DNA of 64,000 nt from NCBI RefSeq assembly GCF_003261585.1, contig NZ_POVU01000001.1:372001-436000 (forward strand), written 5' to 3'. The translations under genes and the position numbers were made by a program. The notes under the pieces are model-generated. The model was not told where the DNA came from. It saw nothing but the letters and a program-made list of their open reading frames with translations, and did no database searches. This DNA comes from Acinetobacter sp. MB5. Lineage in GTDB: Bacteria > Pseudomonadota > Gammaproteobacteria > Pseudomonadales > Moraxellaceae. This document shows, one piece after another, positions 36,674 through 46,955 of this stretch (position 1 is its first letter; the number at the start of each line of letters is the position of its first letter).

Positions 36674-38524
36674 TTAGAATGAATATTTCATCCCTAAATT
36701 AAGCCCCCAATCTTGTGCTGAATGATTGGCAAACTCTCCATTGGCACTTGCCCATGCAGATAAATTTGAAGAATATTGTGTCGTTAAACCAAGGCTTGCT
36801 GTACCCCAGTTTTTATCGGGTGTATAACCAGTCAGAACAAAACTACCTCCCATTGTATTTAAACCAGAACGAATACTATGTGAGTCGGCTTGTGCATCAT
36901 GATTCCAAGCAATTTCAGCAAATGGAGACACTTTGATGTCCTTGTACATCCAGTCACCTTTTAATCGCCAGCCAAGACTTGAAACAAAAGAATCACGTTG
37001 TTGTTCGCCAAACCACATGGCTGTACTGTCTGCACCATGTTCAGCGAAATCATTCACTTTAATGGTTTGCCACTCTAGATGTATAAATGGTCCTGTTTTC
37101 AGCTCATTTAAATTAAACCACCATCCCCCATCTACGCCACCACCAACATGGTAGCCTTGAGCATCTGCTTTTTCTGTACGCTGCGCAGCACCAAGCTGAA
37201 TATTACGTTTAATATCAGTGAAATGTAGACTTCCCGCATTGGCAAAACCACCAAGATAAGCATTACCAATATGGTAAATTCCATACCCCAATCCACTAAC
37301 ATCAAATAACTTATAACTGCCTTGGCCAGAGAAAGTCCCATTTTGCTGGTTTAAACTCATTGCTACACCCACCGAGAAATTCGGGTTAATTTGAGTATCT
37401 GAACCAAAAGTAAAGTTGGCATTGTTACTGCTCAGTTCAGGAGAACTGTTCGAGGATTTGAGCTTTTGATGGTTGTAGTCCAAGTTAAAGAATACACGGG
37501 TTTCTCCACCATCAGCATCTGTCAGCATTTCGTTTTTAATTGCACGATATTGCGCTTTGGTAATGATCAATGGAACTTCTGAAAGTAGTGACATTTGACC
37601 TGGTGCGGCAAGCTCAGACAATACCGCTTGTGCCAATAAACGGTGCGTGGCTGTGGTTGGGTGTACTCCATCGGCAAATAAATAGCTTTGGTCTGTACCT
37701 GCTGCATAGGTATAAGTTGCACCAGATCCTGCGGGGCCACATGCCACAGATGACGAACCCACACCACAAGCTTCATTGGTCACATTGCTAAAACCATAGG
37801 CTGTAGGATTGGCAACCACTTCATTGAGCAACCCATAAACATTGACAGGGACAATGTTAAGGCCAGATGCACTTAAGCTAGTTAATCCATTACTTAAGTT
37901 ATAGTTATAAAGTTGAGATAAAAGCGTTAAATATCCAGCGACTGTTGTGCCTTCTTCAAGTGCTGAAGGCGTTAAACCCATATTCGGTAAGTTATAGACC
38001 ACCACATAATTTGCACCAGCCTGTTGTAAGGAAGAAAGTAAACTCAATTCCGAAGTTGCTGCTGTGGTTGTTCCAGTGATCAGCTCCGCTTCGGTAATTC
38101 CCGATGTACCAATCAGCCCAAAAATATCATTTGCCCCACCCCACATTTCATATAAGGTATTAGGATCGGCTGTTCCTCCCGTTGCACTTAAATATAATGA
38201 TAGCTGTTCTTGTAAAGTTGGAATTCCACTATAAAGACTATTAACAACACCAGCACCTCCCCACGCAAAATTTGTACCGCCTAATATAGAAGGTGATGTC
38301 GTTGTACCCACGCCTTCAGCCACCAATTCTGCTGCGGTTTGTCCTGGGTTAGTTGTATAACGCGCTTGTGTCGTTCCTCCTGTTGTATAAAGTGAAACAT
38401 TCCCTCCATCACTCAGACTATCACCAAAGATTACGACATTATCGAAAGTTGTTGCCTGAGCTTGTGTGGGTCCAAACCACATCAGACTGGTGGTGGCAAG
38501 CCATAATAATTTCCTTATCTGCAT
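36674..38524 (-). CDS. estA: GDSL esterase autotransporter (EstA-like)
   Basis: An outer-membrane-anchored esterase/lipase of 616 residues. Signal peptide about 1-24 (TQAQA). SGNH motifs: block I GDSLSDGG with nucleophile S36, block III in WGGANDIF, and block V DGVHPTTATH with the catalytic Asp and His. An autotransporter beta-barrel fills about the last 280 residues and ends in MKYSF. The ATG at 38524 has AGAGGA seven bases upstream; the frame is open to 38572. It displays an esterase at the cell surface, as in Pseudomonas EstA. Confidence 0.93.
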   Translation of the reverse strand: MQIRKLLWLATTSLMWFGPTQAQATTFDNVVIFGDSLSDGGNVSLYTTGGTTQARYTTNPGQTAAELVAEGVGTTTSPSILGGTNFAWGGAGVVNSLYSGIPTLQEQLSLYLSATGGTADPNTLYEMWGGANDIFGLIGTSGITEAELITGTTTAATSELSLLSSLQQAGANYVVVYNLPNMGLTPSALEEGTTVAGYLTLLSQLYNYNLSNGLTSLSASGLNIVPVNVYGLLNEVVANPTAYGFSNVTNEACGVGSSSVACGPAGSGATYTYAAGTDQSYLFADGVHPTTATHRLLAQAVLSELAAPGQMSLLSEVPLIITKAQYRAIKNEMLTDADGGETRVFFNLDYNHQKLKSSNSSPELSSNNANFTFGSDTQINPNFSVGVAMSLNQQNGTFSGQGSYKLFDVSGLGYGIYHIGNAYLGGFANAGSLHFTDIKRNIQLGAAQRTEKADAQGYHVGGGVDGGWWFNLNELKTGPFIHLEWQTIKVNDFAEHGADSTAMWFGEQQRDSFVSSLGWRLKGDWMYKDIKVSPFAEIAWNHDAQADSHSIRSGLNTMGGSFVLTGYTPDKNWGTASLGLTTQYSSNLSAWASANGEFANHSAQDWGLNLGMKYSF

Positions 38525-38810
38525 TGCTCTATCCTCTGAACTAAACGATGTTATTTTTCTTAGAAATTGCACGCTTCATGCTTTTGCAATACGTTTATGT
38601 ATAGCATATTCCAATATATTATCTTTGTTTTATTTCTTGGCTTTCATGATATCACCAGTCAAAAACGTTGTGCCTTTAAGCTAAACTGTATCCTGAAAAA
38701 TGATGCTAAAATGTTCATGAACAGCGTAATCACCATCAAAACAAAGCATTCTATATATCAAAAATTTAAATAAAATCATCACACTAAATGCAAAAACAAG
38801 GGGTATAATT

Positions 38811-40268
38811 ATGGGGTTTAAACCACTTCCAGCCGCAATCGCCTGTTTACTGACTTTTCTCATCTGGCTTGTTATTCCAATACCGAAGGGTGTTAGCCCA
38901 GAGGCATGGCATTTGTTTGCCATGTTTGTAGGTGTCATTGCAGCAATTATTGGAAAGGCACTTCCGATTGGTGCCATCGCCATACTTGCTATTATGTTGG
39001 TCGGCCTGATGCGAGTCACCAATGACTCACCTAGTGAAGCCATTAAAGATGCACTCAGCAGTTTTGCCAATCCACTGATTTGGCTAATTGGCGTTTCGAT
39101 CATGATTTCTAAAGGTCTTAAAAAAACTGGATTAGGCGCTCGCTTAGGCTATTTATTTATCGCAGTTTGGGGAAAACGCACCATTGGCATTGGTTACAGC
39201 ATGGTGCTGTCTGAATTGATTCTTGCACCAGTCACCCCAAGTAACACTGCGCGAGGCGGTGGAATTATTCACCCGATTGTACGTGCCATTGCAACTAGCT
39301 ACGATTCCGACCCTGAAAAAGGCACGCAAGCACGCATGGGGAAATATCTGGCACTGGTGAATTATCATGCCAATCCGATTACCTCTGCCATGTTTGTTAC
39401 CGCAACCGCACCGAATCCTTTGGTGGTCGATCTGGTGGCTAAAGCCACACATAGTCAAATTTCCTTAAGCTGGAGCACATGGGCGATTGCGATGCTGCTT
39501 CCTGGACTTGTTGCATTGGCAATCATGCCACTGGTGCTGTACTGGATGTATCCGCCTGAAGTTAAACAAACCCCAAATGCGGCTCAGTTTGCCAAAGATA
39601 AATTAAAAGCCATGGGAAAGATCAGCCTACATGAAATTATTATGCTCATGATTTTTGGCATTTTACTGTTTTTATGGGCAGGCATTCCCGCCATGCTATT
39701 GGGTTCAGCATGGGCTGTTGATTCCACAACCACAGCGTTTATTGGCTTGTCTTTATTGCTACTCACAGGTGTACTGACTTGGGATGATGTCCTGACTGAA
39801 AAAAGTGCGTGGGATACCATTACATGGTTTGCGGCTTTGGTAATGATGGCCACTTATCTCAATAAACTTGGGCTGATTCAGTGGTTCTCAGGTCTATTAG
39901 GTACACAAATCGGGCAACTTGGCTGGAGCTGGGCGCCTGCCTGCTTATTGTTGATGCTTGCATATTTGTATGCCCACTATATGTTTGCCAGTACTACGGC
40001 GCATATTACTGCAATGTTTGCCGCATTTTATACCGCAGGTATTGCACTTGGTGCACCACCGATGTTGTTTGCATTAATGATGGCAGCAGCTTCTAGCCTG
40101 ATGATGACACTAACCCACTATGCCACAGGGACTTCCCCTGTCATTTTTGGATCAGGTTACACCACGCTTGGTGAATGGTGGAAAGCGGGTTTTGTGATGA
40201 GCGTTGTAAATATTGTGATCTTTCTCGTAATAGGCGGTGTGTGGTGGAAAATGCTGGGTTATTGGTAA
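38811..40268 (+). CDS. DASS-family anion/sodium symporter
   Basis: An inner-membrane transporter of 485 residues with about 12 hydrophobic segments. The family signature SNTARGGGIIHPI is in the first half, with MFVTATAPNPLVVDL and, near the C terminus, ATGTSPVIFGSGY. These match the SLC13/CitT group, which imports di- and tricarboxylates such as succinate, 2-oxoglutarate, tartrate or citrate. Substrate cannot be assigned. AAGGGG precedes the ATG. It stands alone, convergent with the efflux operon. Confidence 0.92.
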   Translation: MGFKPLPAAIACLLTFLIWLVIPIPKGVSPEAWHLFAMFVGVIAAIIGKALPIGAIAILAIMLVGLMRVTNDSPSEAIKDALSSFANPLIWLIGVSIMISKGLKKTGLGARLGYLFIAVWGKRTIGIGYSMVLSELILAPVTPSNTARGGGIIHPIVRAIATSYDSDPEKGTQARMGKYLALVNYHANPITSAMFVTATAPNPLVVDLVAKATHSQISLSWSTWAIAMLLPGLVALAIMPLVLYWMYPPEVKQTPNAAQFAKDKLKAMGKISLHEIIMLMIFGILLFLWAGIPAMLLGSAWAVDSTTTAFIGLSLLLLTGVLTWDDVLTEKSAWDTITWFAALVMMATYLNKLGLIQWFSGLLGTQIGQLGWSWAPACLLLMLAYLYAHYMFASTTAHITAMFAAFYTAGIALGAPPMLFALMMAAASSLMMTLTHYATGTSPVIFGSGYTTLGEWWKAGFVMSVVNIVIFLVIGGVWWKMLGYW

Positions 40269-40305
40269 GCTAATCAACCCAACATTTTCAACTTTTGGCT
40301 TCATC

Positions 40306-41775
40306 TTAATTCTTTTGAGATGAAGCCTGTTCAGGCTGCCAACCTCCTCCAAGTGTTTTGTAAACACTCAACATATTTTCAGCCTCAGACAATCGTGCTT
40401 GGATTAATTTATCCTGTAAATTTTGCGCATTGATTTGTGCTAACAAGACTTTATCCAACGTGATATTGCCAAATTTAAAGAGTTGATTGGCTTTGCTCAC
40501 TTGTGTATTCGCTTGCAGGCTCGCTTGAGACAAATGGCGGTTTTGCTGATTGAGACTGCTTTGTAGCTGATAGGCACTATCGACTTCGGCTAAAGATTTC
40601 AACACCAGTTGATCATAGTGTGCCAATGCCGCCTGTGCCTGTGCATCATGAACTTCAATATTGCGCTGAATCCGACCCGCAGTAAAAATCGGTAAACTGA
40701 CCCCCATACTCACCAGCCCGCCAAAACCTCGAAGTTCAGGTGCATCGCTATCGAGTCGAATCTGACCTGTTTGACCAATAAACTGAATTTTAAATCTGGG
40801 CAACAGATCTGCTTTGGCACTGGCAAGCTGTGCACTTGAAGCCTGAATTAAAGCATATTGCTGACGAACATCAGGTCGGCGATTCAACACAGACAATGGT
40901 GTTTCACCATGAGGTAATTCAGGAATGTGATTTAAAATATCAACCGATTTCGGCAAATGAAACTGCTGTGGTAACTGCCCTGTCAGTACGGCCAAATTCC
41001 GTTGATAAGCATCGGCTTGTGCCTGTAATGTTGCAAGTTGAGCCTTTAAACTTTCACGTTTAATATCGACATCTCGCACATCATAATCTGTGACTTGCCC
41101 TGCTTTAAAGCGACCATCAATATAACGGCGAAGTTCGCTCAGACTCGCCAAAGTACTTTGCCCAACCTGAATCCGCTTTTGTAGACTCCGCACTTTGAAA
41201 TAATTATCGGCAATGTCACTCGCCAGTAACATCTGCACTGCATACCACTGCTGAGTCACCGCCATGCTGGCGTATTTTGCAGCATCGGCATCACTGCGTT
41301 TACCACCAAAAATATCAGGCTCCCAACTGGCAGCAAAACTGGCATGTTCACCATAACCTGTTACATTGATATCGTCACTGGCTAAGCCTGATGCACCAAG
41401 CCCCGATAGCATGGTCTGTGTTTGAGAACTGAGAGGATTACTCAGTTCAGCATGATGCCCCTCTACACCTGCAGAAAGACCCGCAGTTGGACCAAGATTT
41501 GCCAGTGCCAAAGCGGCATTAGCGCGCGCTGCTTTTAAGTTTGCCCGAGCTGCAGCCAAATCATGATTATTTTGCAAACCTTGCTGAATCAGTTGGGTCA
41601 ACACAGGATCATGCCATGCTAACCACCACCGGGATAGATCAGTTTGATCAGGTGCTACGGTAACTTGTTCAAAAGTCGCAGGTACACTGACCTTCGAATC
41701 CAGTTTGACATTTAAAGGACTACAGGCACTCAGCAATAGACCTGAAATCAGCATGCTTAACAGCATTTTTTGCAT
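40306..41775 (-). CDS. Outer-membrane efflux lipoprotein (NodT/OprM family)
   Basis: A TolC-like channel of about 489 residues. A lipoprotein signal peptide ends in LLLSAC with the lipidated Cys near residue 17. Two repeated OEP domains follow (ANLKAARANAALALANLGPT and the duplicated QAQAALAHYDQLVLKSLAEVD region). The ATG at 41775 has GGAG nine bases upstream. It is the last gene of the HlyD-RbbA-permease operon, 19 bases downstream, so it completes a tripartite ABC exporter. Confidence 0.93.
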   Translation of the reverse strand: MQKMLLSMLISGLLLSACSPLNVKLDSKVSVPATFEQVTVAPDQTDLSRWWLAWHDPVLTQLIQQGLQNNHDLAAARANLKAARANAALALANLGPTAGLSAGVEGHHAELSNPLSSQTQTMLSGLGASGLASDDINVTGYGEHASFAASWEPDIFGGKRSDADAAKYASMAVTQQWYAVQMLLASDIADNYFKVRSLQKRIQVGQSTLASLSELRRYIDGRFKAGQVTDYDVRDVDIKRESLKAQLATLQAQADAYQRNLAVLTGQLPQQFHLPKSVDILNHIPELPHGETPLSVLNRRPDVRQQYALIQASSAQLASAKADLLPRFKIQFIGQTGQIRLDSDAPELRGFGGLVSMGVSLPIFTAGRIQRNIEVHDAQAQAALAHYDQLVLKSLAEVDSAYQLQSSLNQQNRHLSQASLQANTQVSKANQLFKFGNITLDKVLLAQINAQNLQDKLIQARLSEAENMLSVYKTLGGGWQPEQASSQKN

Positions 41776-41794
41776 TTTATTGTTCTCCAAAACT

Positions 41795-42919
41795 TTAGCC
41801 CTGATTTGCCAACATGGAACGAAACCGTTTCAGCGCAAAAATTAAAAATATGCCGCCCATTGCACTCATTGCTAACAACTTTTTCCAGACGATGCCTAAA
41901 CCTGCATTGCGAAACAGGACTTCTTGCCCAAACTGCATATACAAGGTCACAGGTGAATAGAAGGTAATCTGCTGAATCCAGTCTGGCATACTTTCAATCG
42001 GTGATTCGGAACCCGAGAGTAAACGAGTCACCATATAAATCGGTAGGCACAGCAAGCCAAATTGCGGCATGGTCGGTGCTACCGTGGCTAGACAAATCCC
42101 CAATGAAGACACTGAAAATAGATAGATAGCTGTTCCGAGCACATACAAACTAATCGAACCATTGATCGGAACTTTTAACCATGTATGTACCACCAACCAT
42201 AGAGACAACAAGGCAGACAAGGTAATCACTAAACCATTGGTGAGAATCTTGGAAATGGCAATTTCACTGGCATGCACAGGCATCACCAGCAAATGCTCAA
42301 TTGTGCCGTGTTCTTTCTCACGAATGACGGCTGCGCCCACCAAGATCATCGCCAGCAAAGTAATATTATTGAGTACCTGAGCCACCCCTGTGTACCAGTG
42401 CGTTTGTGTGTTGGGGTTATAAAAAACCTGCACCATCGGCGTTAAGGGCAGCAAATCTGTCGGGGACTGATGCTTAAATGCGTTCACTTCATTTTGAATA
42501 ATCTGATTGAGATAGGTTGTGCCTACCCCTGCCTGTGTGACAGCCGTTGCATCGGCAAGCACTTGGATTGAAACAGCATGATTTTGTGCAACATCTCGCT
42601 CAAAGTTCGCAGGAATAGTTATGACAAAAACATATTCACTTTTATCCATAACCTGATCGACCTGATCGGGTGAAATACTCACAGGCATTTTAAAATATGG
42701 CGCTTGCAAAGCATCTCGAATCCGAAAAGATAATTGAGAGTGATCTTCATCGATAATCGCCACAGAGGCATTCCGCACTTCAGTGGTAATCCCTGTAGAT
42801 ACGGCATAAACAGCTACAGTCAGAAACACCACAATCAGTCCAAGTAAAATCACATCATTAAACAGACTTTTGAGTTCCTTAAGACTGAGAATCCAGACAT
42901 TTTTAAGCCAACGTAACAT
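41795..42919 (-). CDS. yhhJ: ABC-2 type transport permease (YhhJ-like)
   Basis: An inner-membrane permease of 374 residues. One membrane segment near the N terminus (VILLGLIVVFLTVAVYAVS) is followed by a long periplasmic region (about 45-170) and five membrane segments. The ABC-2 signature VGAAVIREKEHGTIEHLLVMPVHASEI is clear. It starts one base after the RbbA-like gene and duplicates the permease domain at that protein's C terminus; the two probably pair as half-channels. Confidence 0.92.
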   Translation of the reverse strand: MLRWLKNVWILSLKELKSLFNDVILLGLIVVFLTVAVYAVSTGITTEVRNASVAIIDEDHSQLSFRIRDALQAPYFKMPVSISPDQVDQVMDKSEYVFVITIPANFERDVAQNHAVSIQVLADATAVTQAGVGTTYLNQIIQNEVNAFKHQSPTDLLPLTPMVQVFYNPNTQTHWYTGVAQVLNNITLLAMILVGAAVIREKEHGTIEHLLVMPVHASEIAISKILTNGLVITLSALLSLWLVVHTWLKVPINGSISLYVLGTAIYLFSVSSLGICLATVAPTMPQFGLLCLPIYMVTRLLSGSESPIESMPDWIQQITFYSPVTLYMQFGQEVLFRNAGLGIVWKKLLAMSAMGGIFLIFALKRFRSMLANQG

Positions 42920-42920
42920 G

Positions 42921-45710
42921 CTAGACCTCCTGCTTTTTCAACACGATGCCCGCGACAAATACATAGACCGCAGCAAAGCCAAACAAGACGAGGTAATACC
43001 CTAAAAAGTTCTGGAAACTTAAACCTTTGGTGAAGCCACCCAAGCTGATCAACTGAAACCATGAAGTCGGAAAACACCAGCCAATCCAGTAATTCAGCCC
43101 TGTCAAAGTAGACAGTGGGAAAAATAATCCTGAAAAATTGAGTGCAGGAATCATGGACAGAATCGCTGAACCAAAAATTGCAGCCACTTGAGATTTCACA
43201 AAGCTGGAGATCAGTAACCCAAATGAGGTTGCAGCACAGATTAAGGCAAAGGCACCGAGCGCCATTGCAAAGAAATTACCGCGTACAGGAACACGTAGCA
43301 CCACAACAGCCAGCCACACCAGAATTAAATAACTGCACATGGCCACAGCGATATAAGGCAACTGTTTGCCAATCAAAAACTGCCGCACCGATGCTGGTGA
43401 AGTATATAAATTGGTAATCGAACCAATTTCACGTTCGCGAACGACCCCGAGAGCCGTCATCATCACAGGAATCAACATGGTCGCCAGCATGATCATGCCA
43501 GGAGCCATTGCATAAATGCTTTTAAAATCCTGATTATAAACATAGCGTGGCTGGAGCTGTACCAAGTTTGCAGCGCTGAGTGAATACCCTTTTTCTGCGA
43601 GTTTGTCATTTAAGTAACTGGTTAATATGCCTAAAATAAAACCTTTGGTGTTTTCTGCAATAAAAGGCAATGAACCATCAATATAAAAACCGACCTCAGG
43701 TTTTTCTTTTCGCATTAAGTCCTGCCCAAAATGCGGTGGAATATCAATTACCAAACGGGCTTGTGAACTTTTTAATGCTTCATCAATCTGATCACTACTG
43801 TCTAAATACTGGGTAAGTTTAAAATAACTGGATGCTGAAAAGTTTTGAATCAGCTCCCGACTTTCAATAGTCTGGTCTCGATCCAGCACAGCAAACTGAA
43901 TTTTTTTGACATCAAAAGAAACACCATACGCTGCTGCCATCATCAAAATAACAGGGCCAATCAAGGCAAAAAACAGCCGAATTTTATCTCGGTATAACTC
44001 TTTGGCTTCACGTACTGCAAAAGTCCAAACGGTAGCAAACCAGTAGAAAATGCCTTGCACTTGCGCCGAGTTAAACGCTGTCAAATGGGTTAAATCCGAG
44101 AATTGATGCGCTATTTTTTCTTCATCTAACTTCTTAGGCTGAGTAGACTGCTCTTGCTCTGAAGCAGTTTCTAAATACGCAATGAAGGCTTCTTCCAAAT
44201 CGGTCGTCTGTTGCTGCTGACAAAGTTGTTGAGGTGAACCCACTGCCAACACTTGCCCACGGTGCATAAACGAAATTCGATCACAACGTGCTGCTTCATT
44301 CATAAAATGGGTTGAGACAAAAATGGTGATTCGGTCATCTCTCGACAAACGCAGCAAATGTCGCCAGAACATATCGCGTGCCGCTGGGTCAACCCCTGAG
44401 GTCGGTTCATCTAAAATCAGAACTTCAGGATGATGCAAACATGCTGCTGCCAGTTGTAAACGTTGACGCATCCCCAAAGAAATGGCACTTGGATTGGTTT
44501 CCGCAATGTCTTGCAAATCAAATTCAGCCAAAGACTGATTCACCCGCTGGCCAATCTGCCCTTCTGGCATTCGATACAGCTTTGCATGCAACACCAAGTT
44601 TTGCCTGACCGTTAACTCTTCATATAAAGAAAATGCCTGAGACATATAGCCCACTCTTAAGCGGGTGTTCATATCCGACGTTTCAATATGTGTTCCAAGT
44701 AACTTTGCCGAGCCTTCCGTGGCTTCAAGTAAACCCGTCAACATTTTCATGGTGGTGGATTTACCACAACCATTTGAGCCTAAAAAACCAAAAATTTCAC
44801 CGCGTTCAATGGTGAAATTCACATGATCCACTGCGGTAAAATCACCGAATTTTTTGGTCAAGTTGACCGCTTCAATCGCAGGCGGTGAATTGTCATCTTT
44901 AACAAAAGGAGTCAGCTGCAAGCTATTTTCATCGATCTTTTTATCATCAGGTAATAACTGAATATAGGCTTGCTCTAAAGTTTGGCTTTGAGTTTGTTTT
45001 AAAACCTCTTGAGTCGGCGCACTGACCAACAATTTGCCATCGTCCATTGCCAGCAAATATTCAAAGCGTTCTGCTTCATCAATATAAGCGGTCGAGACAA
45101 TCACCGTCATGCCTTGATTTTCGTGACGCAAGCTATCAACCAGACTCCAGAACTGCCGACGTGATAATGGATCTACACCTGTTGTCGGCTCATCTAAAAT
45201 CAGCAGTTCAGGTTGATGAACCAATGCACAGCATAAACTGAGTTTCTGCTTCATTCCCCCAGAGAGTTTTCCTGCTGGACGATCCACAAAAGCCGCTAAA
45301 CCTGTTGCCTCCAGTAATCGCTGAATATGTGCATATCGTTGCTCACGTTGCAGCCCAAACAGTCGTGCATGAAAGTCGACATTTTCATAGACTGACAAAG
45401 TCGGATAAAGATTGTGTCCCAAGCCCTGCGGCATAAACGCAACTTTATGCGAAAGTTCTTTGAGCTGTGTTTTTTTGGAAAGGTCACATCCTAAAACTTC
45501 AATATGACCTGTTTGAATGACTTTAATGCCCGCAATCAAACTCAATAAAGTTGACTTCCCGACACCATCTGGGCCAATCAGTCCCACGGTTACCCCTTTG
45601 GGAATCGCTAAGCTGACAGCATCAAGTGCCTGTATCTGATCATATCGATGGGATACAGCTTGAATAAGTACCGCATTTTCTACAGTCTCAGTGGTTTGTA
45701 GTTCTGACAT
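42921..45710 (-). CDS. rbbA: Fused double ABC ATPase-permease (RbbA/YhiH-like)
   Basis: 929 residues with two ATP-binding domains followed by one ABC-2 permease domain. NBD1 has Walker A GPDGVGKSTLL, signature LSGGMKQKLSL and LILDEPTTGVDPLS. NBD2 has GSNGCGKSTTM, a degenerate signature SLGMRQRLQL and LILDEPTSGVDPAA. The permease region contains VVREREIGSITNLYTSPAS. E. coli RbbA is described as a ribosome-associated ATPase, but here the operon (HlyD adaptor, second permease, outer-membrane factor) argues for export of an unknown substrate. Confidence 0.92.
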   Translation of the reverse strand: MSELQTTETVENAVLIQAVSHRYDQIQALDAVSLAIPKGVTVGLIGPDGVGKSTLLSLIAGIKVIQTGHIEVLGCDLSKKTQLKELSHKVAFMPQGLGHNLYPTLSVYENVDFHARLFGLQREQRYAHIQRLLEATGLAAFVDRPAGKLSGGMKQKLSLCCALVHQPELLILDEPTTGVDPLSRRQFWSLVDSLRHENQGMTVIVSTAYIDEAERFEYLLAMDDGKLLVSAPTQEVLKQTQSQTLEQAYIQLLPDDKKIDENSLQLTPFVKDDNSPPAIEAVNLTKKFGDFTAVDHVNFTIERGEIFGFLGSNGCGKSTTMKMLTGLLEATEGSAKLLGTHIETSDMNTRLRVGYMSQAFSLYEELTVRQNLVLHAKLYRMPEGQIGQRVNQSLAEFDLQDIAETNPSAISLGMRQRLQLAAACLHHPEVLILDEPTSGVDPAARDMFWRHLLRLSRDDRITIFVSTHFMNEAARCDRISFMHRGQVLAVGSPQQLCQQQQTTDLEEAFIAYLETASEQEQSTQPKKLDEEKIAHQFSDLTHLTAFNSAQVQGIFYWFATVWTFAVREAKELYRDKIRLFFALIGPVILMMAAAYGVSFDVKKIQFAVLDRDQTIESRELIQNFSASSYFKLTQYLDSSDQIDEALKSSQARLVIDIPPHFGQDLMRKEKPEVGFYIDGSLPFIAENTKGFILGILTSYLNDKLAEKGYSLSAANLVQLQPRYVYNQDFKSIYAMAPGMIMLATMLIPVMMTALGVVREREIGSITNLYTSPASVRQFLIGKQLPYIAVAMCSYLILVWLAVVVLRVPVRGNFFAMALGAFALICAATSFGLLISSFVKSQVAAIFGSAILSMIPALNFSGLFFPLSTLTGLNYWIGWCFPTSWFQLISLGGFTKGLSFQNFLGYYLVLFGFAAVYVFVAGIVLKKQEV

Positions 45711-45725
45711 CAGATGCCTCCCTCA

Positions 45726-46700
45726 TTACAGATGAGGCAGCTGAATTGCCCATTGTTTTGGCCAGCTTTTCTGCTGATCTATTCGCACGTAACCATTGCC
45801 TGTCATGCCGCCTTTAAGCAGCAGGTTATAACGCATGGCAATATTGCTTGGAATCGCCAGTTTAACCTTGTACATCAATTTTTCACGTTCATCACTGGTT
45901 TCAACATACTTCGGTGTGAACTGAGACTGGTCTGCAATAAACTTCACTTTTCCAGGAAAAACCGCATCTAAACCATCAAGGATGATTCGAGCTTCATCGC
46001 CAACTTTTAGTTTACCAATGGTCGCTGTCGGCATAAAAACGGTCATGGTCACATCGCTTGGATCAAGTAAAGTGACCACTTGTCCGCCTGCTGCCAATAC
46101 ATTGCCCACTTCGGCAATCCGATATTCAACTCGCCCAGCTTTCGGTGCACGAATTAACATGTCCTGATGGGTAGAGTCTGCTGAATGAATTTGCGCCTGC
46201 GCTTGTCCAACTGCGGCGATGGCTTCCGCTTTAGCCGCTTGTGCTGCTTTGACCGCAGCGACCTCAGCAGCATAAGCTGCCTGACGTCGATCCAATTCTG
46301 CTTTTGAAACCAATGCTTGCTGATATAACTGTCGAGTATTATCCAAATCTAACTTGGCGACTTTCTCCTGCTGCTGCCGTGCCATAACTTCAGCATCGGC
46401 TCGCGCAACCGTTTCTTGTGCCCGATTTTTACCTGCCTCTGCGGCCATGACTTGACTGTTGCTTTGCTCTGAAGACAACTGTGCCAATACGGCATTTTGC
46501 TGAACAGTGTCACCTTCATTGACAAAAATTTGCGTCACTCGCCCAGCATATAAAGTGGCGACATCGAGACGTTGCAATTCTAAACGCCCATTAGAGCCAG
46601 CAAACCCTTCAGGGAGTTGATTTTGACTCTTATAATTTACCCAAACCGCAACACCAATCAAAATAGCGACCGCGACAACAACCAACACTTTTTTCAGCAT
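45726..46700 (-). CDS. yhiI: HlyD-family periplasmic adaptor (YhiI-like)
   Basis: A membrane-fusion protein of 324 residues. One N-terminal membrane anchor (about 4-22), a biotinyl-lipoyl domain (YAGRVTQIFVNEGDTVQQNAVLAQL), a long alpha-hairpin rich in Ala/Gln/Glu (about 75-165), and a beta-barrel domain (LLDPSDVTMTVFMPTATIGKL). It links the inner-membrane ABC exporter to the outer-membrane channel. First gene of the four-gene operon, which runs with gaps of 15, 1 and 19 bases. Confidence 0.93.
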   Translation of the reverse strand: MLKKVLVVVAVAILIGVAVWVNYKSQNQLPEGFAGSNGRLELQRLDVATLYAGRVTQIFVNEGDTVQQNAVLAQLSSEQSNSQVMAAEAGKNRAQETVARADAEVMARQQQEKVAKLDLDNTRQLYQQALVSKAELDRRQAAYAAEVAAVKAAQAAKAEAIAAVGQAQAQIHSADSTHQDMLIRAPKAGRVEYRIAEVGNVLAAGGQVVTLLDPSDVTMTVFMPTATIGKLKVGDEARIILDGLDAVFPGKVKFIADQSQFTPKYVETSDEREKLMYKVKLAIPSNIAMRYNLLLKGGMTGNGYVRIDQQKSWPKQWAIQLPHL

Positions 46701-46834
46701 GATTTGTTACCTGTTTATTAAATCATTTAAATTTATAAATATTTGTAATGATGCTGAGTGTAGACCCTCTATTGGGCAATATTAAATCAGTAAAATTGAT
46801 AAGCCTGATACAGCAATACATACAGGCTCTCAAC

Positions 46835-46876
46835 GAATCAGTTTTGCTCATGTTCACCCATGAGCAAAACTGATTC
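46835..46876. repeat. 18-bp perfect inverted repeat after the glycerate kinase gene
   Basis: GAATCAGTTTTGCTCATG (46835-46852) and CATGAGCAAAACTGATTC (46859-46876) pair perfectly around the loop TTCACC. It lies 80 bases after the kinase stop and 135 bases before the HlyD start, on the same strand. No U-run follows in either direction, so it is not a classic terminator. Confidence 0.75.
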
Positions 46877-46955
46877 AGATGCAAAATAATTATTCTTAAA
46901 TCGCAAACCTCATTTTCTTGATATTCTACCCGCAATTTTTTTGAATATTATTCAC

